This document shows positions 56,263 to 64,000 of a stretch of DNA of 64,000 bases, one piece after another. Every line of letters begins with the position of its first letter. Position 1 is the stretch's first letter. Under the pieces are notes generated by a model. The model saw only the letters and a program-made list of their open reading frames with translations. It had not been told where the DNA came from and did no database searches. Position numbers and translations under genes: made by a program. Source of the stretch: Euborellia annulipes (lineage: Eukaryota; Arthropoda; Insecta; Dermaptera; Anisolabididae); NCBI GenBank assembly GCA_023213315.1, contig JAKCPI010006305.1, forward strand, positions 62,001-126,000, read 5' to 3'.

Positions 56263-59200
56263 AAATTACTCGATTTTTATCTCAACTCATTACTAAGTGT
56301 TTAAAAAAGCGTTCGAGCAAATGAGCTCATTTTCGAATTTATAATCCTCTAATCTTGATTCATCTCATTACTAAATTATTATCATTTTTTTTTTTTTTTT
56401 TTTTTTGAAAATTGACTCATTTTAACTTCTTTACCTCAGAGATCAAAAATTTGACTTCCCAATTTCCTCAAATACCTTCACTTCTTTAGCAAAATGATTT
56501 TTTATTTTATTTTTAAACCCATTTTCGGCTACTGAGGCCATTAAGGGGTATGACTATTATATAAATTTTAAATTACGTTATACCGATAGCTACCGGGCGA
56601 CGTTTCACACGCTAGTCTTTTAGGTAGACTAGCTCAGAGTCACCAATCCCGAGCTTTCTCCTTGCTTGGCTTGGCATTGCTTACCTGCAAAATTCTTATT
56701 TAGAAAGGGCCGTAAGAAAATTCTTAACTTAAAGTAGTAATTTCCAAACTTTATGTTATAACGCCCCCCCCCCCCCCCACCTCTCCCTATTTTATTAAAT
56801 AATAGAAAGGAAATAGAATATATTTATTTTTCTTATTATTTAGGGGTGGATTATGGGTTGAAAATAATAATAAATAAAATTTCTATTATAATAAATTTAA
56901 AACAAACTTAATAATTATCTTTACCTATATATATAATTGAATTGCTGAGTCTGCTATCTGTCCGTATGTCACTCTCAGTTGTTATCTTTCCGTTGGAATT
57001 ATGAAATAAAGATTTCCATTTAGAGTTCTTATATTCTGATTCCCAAATTCTCAAAAAATTGTATAAAGCATAGCAAGAACCCCCCCGCTGGCGGACCTAA
57101 GTCAGATGTGAGTCCAAGGGGCTAATTAAAATTATATAAAAATATCTTGACATTTATTTCGAGATGAAGATTTTTGAATTATAATTATACTTGTATATTT
57201 ATAAAAAGTCTACTCAATTTTAAATTTGAATTTTATATACATTCCCGACAAAACTCTCTGTCCTCATCCTTTAAAAAAAATTTTTTATATACAGTATAGT
57301 TTCCTACTAGCTGTCACACAGTAGCTAAATTATTTGTTTAAACAAATTCGGTTCAAATAAAATTTATATTTATCAATGCCAATTTTTTGTTTGCATTTAT
57401 CAGATTTTATTCAAAAATAATTAGGCTAATTTAATAATATTATCTATATGACCCAATATTTTTTTACATCAGGTTAATTACGATGTTTTTTTATTTGTGC
57501 CACATGAATATGTGTTTCAATTAAATTATTAATTAATCAATTTATTATTAATATTTTTTTGACATTTTTCATCATATTTCAATTAAATTGTCATCGATAA
57601 GATCTTAGAATTATATTTGTTATAAATATTTTTACTCTTCCTTTTACTAGGTGCTTTTTTATATTAATATTTTAAGAGAATGATGTTAAAAAAAACACCA
57701 GCATCCGCATCCCTCTCTTTATTCTTCATTCTTTCTTTCTTATGAGGATGTGGCATAATTTCTTAATTTTAAAAGATTTTTGTTATATTATGTAGATTAT
57801 TATAATTTATTAACTTACCGGCCACCCTAAGTTGATTTTATTTTACCAAAATTGGTATTTTTGGGGTTTCACCACATTAAAAGATATTTACAAACTTTCT
57901 CTTCTGATATCTTTTTAATTTAATTAAGTTATTTTTTTAATCATTTTTAGAATATTATTACTTCAATTTAGTTCATTTTTCTCTATTTGCTTGCTTCAGT
58001 CTTCAACTATTTCAAATGTAGATTTTATATCTACATAGAACGTATGATTCTAGAAACGGAAATTTATTAGCTCTTCTTGTGGTTTCTCTCCTCCCTTTTC
58101 ATCCCTTACCGCCTCCATCATCGTTTATAATTCGCTTCGTTTAGGGAATCGGGTCAGACATATCAAATGAAATTATATTAAATATTATTTCGCTTTTCTA
58201 TGAAACCTAGGATCTTAAGAAAAGGGAAAAAAGAAGAGGGGAGAAAAATGGTTAAGACTCACTAATATTATTCTAGGCATATCTTATTTCTGTCTGAATT
58301 TATATTACGGTATATGCATTCTTAGAAAACATTATAGTTTATATTAGAATTTTGTTGGAAATTTTCATCAAAACTTGTTCTATTTAACTTTGCATATAAT
58401 TTCAACAAGACATGGAAAATTAATTTTTCTTCTACATCTTTAAAAATTCATTGTCCAACCTTTATTAAAAATTTAATAATTTTTATTTATTCAGTGTGTA
58501 ACCAAAGTACGAATATTGAAACCTGATATAAAGCTACGAAAAATATGAAGAAATAAAATAGCAATCTGAGGGCATAGCCTTAAGGCACGGAGTTATTTTC
58601 CAGGATCAAATTTTTTTTTCCAAATTTATGAAATTACTTTTTATTGGTTACTACACAATTAATTCATCTTTTCATTTTAACGGTTTTGACAGTGGCGTAG
58701 CTCAAGGGGCGTAGCTAGGCTGGGCCCTCGCCTATGGCCTCGCACTTAAAGGGGCCTCCCTTCTTTCGTTCTCTCCGGTTTTTATTATAATAATTTGTTG
58801 TGAATGCAATTTTTACTTATTTTTATAGCACAACAGTGCCTTTTGTAGTGAAAGCAACCATTGATGTTTGCATGTTAAGCTGGTTGCCTATAACTAGCCT
58901 ACCGTCCGAAATAGCTTATTAAAATATCAATAATTATTGTTTGATAAGATCTTTAACAAAAATATAAAATTGTTTAATTATTTTCAATTGAATTGTACAA
59001 ATTAACAAAATGTTATAGAACATTAACAGTTAATATTAATGACTTTAGTTATTCGACATCATGGAAATTGATGGTGATTGTGTTGATTAAGCGATTTGCC
59101 ACTCACAAGCACAAGATTAATTTGCAATTTCAGCAGTTTCTCTGTTATTAATTTCAGTTTTATCGAAAATGTATCTTTAAAATTTTAAATTCTCCCTATT

Positions 59201-59446
59201 CTGTGTATCAGAGTATAAAACCAGTGCTTTTTTTTTGTGAAAAATTGCATATTAAAAGTCAAACTGGAATTCCCTCTTCATTTTCTTTTTAATTAAAAAA
59301 CCATTTATTAAATAGAACCGAATAAATATATAAAAAATTTTTTTAGAATTTATTTAAATAGAAACAACAATTTTTGTCTACTATCAAACGACAATCCCTA
59401 TTTATCAACCAGCTTCCCTTTTTTCCTTTATTTCTCATTTGTTGTA
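56263..59446. other. AT-rich stretch, possibly intronic
   Basis: Fragments: SINE-type tail 56510-56550, hAT-type MITE end with C run 56735-56790, G-tract type remnant 58690-58760. No exon recognised. Confidence 0.45.
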
Positions 59447-59450
59447 TTAA

Positions 59451-60070
59451 GGGGACTCGGGAGCGAAGTGGTTACGCATGTTTTTCGCGATAAGATGGCG
59501 TAGTGTGTCATAAAAAGTATGCCCAAAAATCAAGTAATTCAAAAATTTGCCAAGAGATGTCAAAATGGTAGCTAATAATATTTAATGGATTTGGTTGATT
59601 TTCATTGATCTTTTAACAATAAATACTTTATAAATGTATTTATATATTATGTATCTTTTATAAAAGCATAAAAATATATATAGGCCATATATAGGCTAAT
59701 ACTATATCGTCTCTTAGACTGCCTGCCATCTATTGCAAGAACGTTTAACTAATTTGACAGTTGGTTTTTAAATATAAGCTTATTTTAAAAATTTCTTAAT
59801 TAATATGTGATTAATAATAACAATAAATTCATTTTTACATTTAAAAAAAAATCAAAGATTATTGGGACTGATTGTTTTTTTTTTGTATTTGCTTGATAAC
59901 AAAAAAATTAATTACAATAATTTTTTAATAAGTCATTAAAAAATTATATAGCTCGATGTCCCAATAATCTCTAATGAATTTAATTCATTTAAAAAAAAAC
60001 CGCTTTGAAAAATTCCTTATAATAGTCTAGTTTTTTTTAAAGTACGTTTAGACGTCGCTCCTGAACCCCC
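59451..60070. mobile_element. TTAA-flanked MITE, type B, second copy
   Basis: 620 bp, same orientation as 11223-11850, TTAA on both sides (59447-59450, 60071-60074). No coding frame. Internal ATTATTGGGAC/GTCCCAATAAT words form a second inverted repeat. Confidence 0.87.
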
Positions 60071-60074
60071 TTAA

Positions 60075-60849
60075 TGATCAACATTATTCACATACTTGAC
60101 ATAATGTTACTCATCCCCACCCAAGAATGAGGATAGACTTCCCTCTCTCTCTCTCTCCATTAATTTCTTGCTATGTTTCATGTCCATATTGGTTGTAATT
60201 GGTTTTCAAATTACCGAGTGTTGCTTGCGCACGCATGACGTCACCAAATGCATCGATTAGACTTACTTAGTTGTTGAATAATGCAATTAGTTTTCCAGTG
60301 TAGCTATTTACCAGCTACAAATCGTGTGAAAATAGGTCTAGTTACTAATGGAATACATCCAAACCTATGACTATTCATTAGTGCTTACTTCGTCCTTCCC
60401 TTTCATTCTATAAAAAAATACTCCCTTTCTAAGTATTGGCATCCCTTTTCCGATACATTTAATTTGGCTGTGAACTCCCATGTCTTATCAACCTAAAAAT
60501 AATTTGAGATACGGTAACAAATTATAAATAACATAAATTCATTTTAAAAATGACAAATTAAATTCCAAGTATATTTTTTGTATTATTATTTAAGGAAATT
60601 AAAAAAAAAAATATTTTAAACATGTAATTGAAAAATTTTATTTTTCATACAATGATATAAAACTAATCAGTGTCAACCAGAGATGTTAAGTTTTGTATTT
60701 TAATTTTTCATTTGCACATGTTTCTTTTCGCATTACGTATATGTAACTGGCATACTTAAACTACTATAGTATAAATTTTTTTTCCCCTATTTGAGAAAAA
60801 CGTCGGCCACTGAATATACAGTATATTGTATATTTTTAAAACCTAACTA
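60075..60849. other. AT-rich non-coding stretch
   Basis: CT microsatellite at 60140-60156. Nothing else recognised. Confidence 0.5.
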
Positions 60850-61080
60850 TCCACAGAGATAGACACTATCCAGATACATGTATCAAGATACGCATCTAAC
60901 TTGTAAGATACTTTTGTATCTAAGATATAAGTATCTAGATACACAAAATCATTTTATTGAGTATCTTGTATTTCGATACTTGGTTAAAAAAACGTATCTA
61001 GTATTTTGTTTTTAGATACTTAATAATTGAGTATCTTCGACTTTAAAAAAGATATTTTTAAAAGATACTTTCATTTTTTC
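60850..61080. repeat. Cluster of GTATCT/AGATAC units
   Basis: More than a dozen copies of AGATAC or GTATCT in both orientations within 230 bp, able to form several hairpins. Probably an eroded MITE. Confidence 0.65.
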
Positions 61081-61915
61081 ATATTTGAATTTGGCACCTA
61101 TAAATTATACTTAATAATAGTAGAAAACAAGACTATCATCAATAAATCCTCTGGATCATATGTCTTTTAGGTCCTATTTTTTTAAATTTTATACGTATAA
61201 CTAAATATGTATTTATGTATATATATATATTCCCCAACCCTTCTGAACTCTCTATAGAAATTTTCTCCTAAATTTATTCTTATGCATTCTATCAATTATT
61301 GATATTTATCTGACATTTTATTAAGACTTGACTGTTCTAATTTTCTAAATTATATTATTTATTTTACTTTTTATTTCATTAGTTGAATCTTTAGAAGATT
61401 AAAAAATAATATTTTTTTACAAAATTAAAAACTTTAAAACATTAATTAAACTTCAATCATAAAAAAAAGGAAATGTGAGAGATTTTTATTTTTCCTTTTT
61501 TTAAATCATAAATCTCCTTTCCATTTAAAATCATTTAATTCGCTCTTTTATTTTACCGTACAATTTTTTAATTAATTTCTCTCTATAATAGTTTATACAA
61601 AGAGATGTATTCTATAATAATAGATTTTACTATTAATAAATATTTGTTTTTAATAAATGGAGTGTTTTTGAAATTAAATTGAACTTTTATTTTCAAAGAC
61701 TTAATTATAATCCAATTAATAATTCGCTGTAATGCAAATGATGGCTTTGTAATCGATGAATTCATTTACATTTGTTGATTTAAACAAATCCCCTGTTGTT
61801 CGATTTTATAAAATCTTTCATTTAATTAATTAGAGCATTCAGGAAGGACTCTATACGGGAAACATGTATTCACAAATTGTGCACCTTGATTTTTAATTTC
61901 TCTTCCTATGCTAAC
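61081..61915. other. AT-rich non-coding stretch
   Basis: Nothing recognised. Confidence 0.5.
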
Positions 61916-61919
61916 TAAT

Positions 61920-62170
61920 TTATAGAGAAATTCATGTCACAAATTCGATTTTCTGTCTTGTGTGTGTGTGAACAAAATATCTCACAACGATCAGGGGAGG
62001 TTGAAATTTTGCTTGAAGCACACTTTACTCTTGTACTTCATATGAAAGATAAAAGAGATAGTTGCCATGCTAACAATATATAACTATTTTCCTTTGTTAA
62101 TAAATTTTACACCTTGAATTCTAATCTACTGCTAAAAAATCTGGTGTGAGACAAGCAAAGAACACAACTA
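61920..62170 (+). mobile_element. Family E fragment, internally deleted
   Basis: Matches the 5' block, then skips to GAAGCACACTTTACTCTTG and the AATCTGGTGTG 3' end start. Confidence 0.6.
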
Positions 62171-62177
62171 CTATAAT

Positions 62178-62352
62178 TAGGTTCAATTCGACTCGTTTTT
62201 AGGTTTTTGTAACCTCAAAATAGATTTTTTTTTTTAGGTTTTCGCCCAATAAAACGCATTTAGGTGATTTTAGGTACGGTTCGTCTCGTTTTTAGATTTT
62301 TGAAACTCCCAAAATAGGTTTTTTTAGGTTATCGCCCAATAAAACGCATTTG
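62178..62352 (+). repeat. Tandem pair of about 95-bp units
   Basis: Both units contain CTCGTTTTTAG and CGCCCAATAAAACGCATTT. A third partial trace with AGGTGATTTTAGGTGG lies near 62660. Confidence 0.7.
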
Positions 62353-62359
62353 GGGGAAA

Positions 62360-63480
62360 AAGAAAGTTTTAATTAATTTTAAATATGTACAAAAATTTGT
62401 AAAAAAATATTATTTTAATTATAATTTTTTTTTTTTTAATTTTAAAAAATATAATTGTAAAATTTTTATGGGAAAAAAGTTTTATTTAATTTTAAATACT
62501 TATGTACAATAATTATTAAAAAGTAAAAAATACAAAAAATTACAGGTACCTAAAACATTATATAAGAAAATTAAATAATTCTGGAATTTTGGATTTTTTT
62601 CTCAATCTAAAAGAATCAATAAATTTAAAAAAAATCTCGGTAGATGAGTTTTCTAATTTAGGTGATTTTAGGTGGCCCGAATCCATTTAGTTTTTTTTAG
62701 GTTTTTCAAAATTTAGTTAAACAACTCCAGGCACACATAAGTCGAAAAAGTAATTTGTCCATTTCGCGTTTGGAGTCAAGGAAAGAAAAAGGTGAAAACC
62801 TAAGAATCCGGTCCCTAATAATTACCATAAGTAGCGCAGTGCGACCGGTCACACCAGATTTTTATTTAAAATTTATTTTTCCTGTATTTCTTCTATATCT
62901 ATATCTGTATATATATTTATATGCAAAAAATATTTTCTGTTTAGTTGAAGGAAATGCCTTGTGTCTATCATTATTTGTCTAAACTAAATTTAAATAGGGT
63001 CTATTATTCCTTAAGTTCATGAAATAAATAATATTTTCTCTCTAAATAAGAATCCTCAAATTTTGCTTGGTTTATTTTTTAATTTTATTATTTCCACTTT
63101 ATACAATTTAATTTATTCATAACGCAAACTCTGCTTTTATGAAAAATTATATAAGGAGACACTAATTAGCTTATGTGATATGAATATACAAGTTAATTTT
63201 TACTTTTTAACCTTTTGTTTTTTCTAAAAACTGAATTCGCCTTTTAGGCCACACCAAAAGTTAATCCTTCTTAGATGAAGATAACACGTTAAAAAAAGAG
63301 GTGGCCATCAAATCCAATTTTCTCCAAAGAGAAGCAGAGGAAAACAAAAAAGACTAGAAGCTAATGGCTCTTGCATATACTTTGGAAATTGGATTTTCTA
63401 TTTTTATTTAAAACTTATTTAGATCCGAATTTTTCATTGGAGTACAATAATAGTACACTGTTAACAATTTTCATAAACAA
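62360..63480. other. AT-rich non-coding stretch
   Basis: E-type 3' end trace near 62840-62862. No gene seen. Confidence 0.5.
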
Positions 63481-63674
63481 CTAGGCGGAACGCACACCGA
63501 ACGAGCAAAAACGTTTTCGATCAAAACATTTTGTTCGATGATGTCTAATCATGTCCGATTGTGTTTTGTCTCATCGGTGTGCGTTGATCCATAGAGAAAC
63601 TTTGAAAAAATAGTGTTAGGCAAAAACGTTTTGTTCAAAAACGTTTTTGCTCGTTCAGTGTGCGTTCAGCCTTA
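63481..63674. mobile_element. Short TIR MITE
   Basis: Ends share GAACGCACAC, GAACGAGC and AAAAACGTTTT in inverted orientation (about 35-bp arms). Duplication unclear. Confidence 0.75.
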
Positions 63675-64000
63675 GTTTCCTCCCTTCATACAAATGACGC
63701 CTATGTCATCTTGACTACTTACATTGTTAACAATATCTTACTTTTTAAGCTACTTAAATTTGATTCATTTTTCTTTTTTTTTTTTTTTTTTACTTAATAA
63801 ACTTAATTTAACAAACTGGGTAAATTAAAATTAAAGCACGAAATATATGAAAAACGATTGAAAATTCATATTTTTTTTTACAGCGTACAGTGAGCACCAC
63901 AATTAAGTCCCCACCTGATAGCTATACCCTTAAGTATATGGGATAGTTTATGGTATATGGTGAAATAATTTTAAATTTGAAAAGGTAAAATAAAATTATC
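63675..64000. other. AT-rich end of window
   Basis: Poly-T at 63774-63791. Nothing else recognised. Confidence 0.5.

Overview
This is a eukaryotic, very AT-rich, gene-poor window. It has poly-A/poly-T runs, microsatellites, tRNA-derived SINEs, a Penelope-like retroelement, a Ty3/Gypsy remnant and many terminal-inverted-repeat (TIR) elements. One well-supported protein-coding exon, 7645-7808 on the + strand, encodes part of a kinesin-3 motor domain that most resembles the KIF13/Khc-73 branch. An invertebrate, probably an arthropod (a crustacean such as a copepod would fit), is an inference from that exon and the repeat style; the species cannot be read from the sequence.

Layout. 1-7.6 kb: AT-rich non-coding DNA with a foldback (2669-3237), an 89-bp hAT-type MITE with a perfect 8-bp duplication, and a G-tract MITE. 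7.6-7.8 kb: the kinesin exon. 8-14.7 kb: a TTAA-flanked MITE, a foldback with a decayed hammerhead motif, a palindromic hairpin-ended element (called family E here) carrying a SINE, a second TTAA MITE and a + strand hammerhead motif. 17-25 kb: SINEs, E copies, hAT-like and G-tract MITEs and nested inverted repeats. 26.1-27.7 kb: a 5'-truncated Penelope-like element (reverse transcriptase plus GIY-YIG endonuclease) with a hammerhead ribozyme motif behind its ORF. 28.3-28.9 kb: a decayed LINE reverse transcriptase. 31.4 kb: a possible C-terminal exon on the minus strand. 31.5-36.8 kb: E copies nested in MITEs, plus a foldback with two opposed hammerhead-like motifs. 37.6-39.5 kb: an AATATTGC-rich TIR element containing a long hairpin and an internally deleted Gypsy-type LTR element. 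40-52 kb: mostly anonymous DNA with SINE and MITE fragments. 52.4-56 kb: a G-tract MITE with a 12-bp duplication, two foldbacks with hammerhead motifs and a 1.05-kb TIR element with tRNA-like sequences in both arms. 56.2 kb: a juxtaposed 3'/5' splice site resembling a recursive-splicing ratchet point. 57-64 kb: AT-rich DNA with a TTAA MITE and small foldbacks.

How it fits together. The window looks like large introns, probably of the kinesin gene at least in part, packed with nested mobile elements. Two observations stand out. First, there are several hammerhead self-cleaving ribozyme motifs in unrelated-looking foldbacks. Two have a fully palindromic stem III (ACGU or AUACGUAU) that could pair between two RNA molecules, and the compared copies share an extra nucleotide before stem II. 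Second, there is a candidate ratchet point on the same strand as the kinesin exon, about 48 kb downstream of its donor. No complete host gene is visible.
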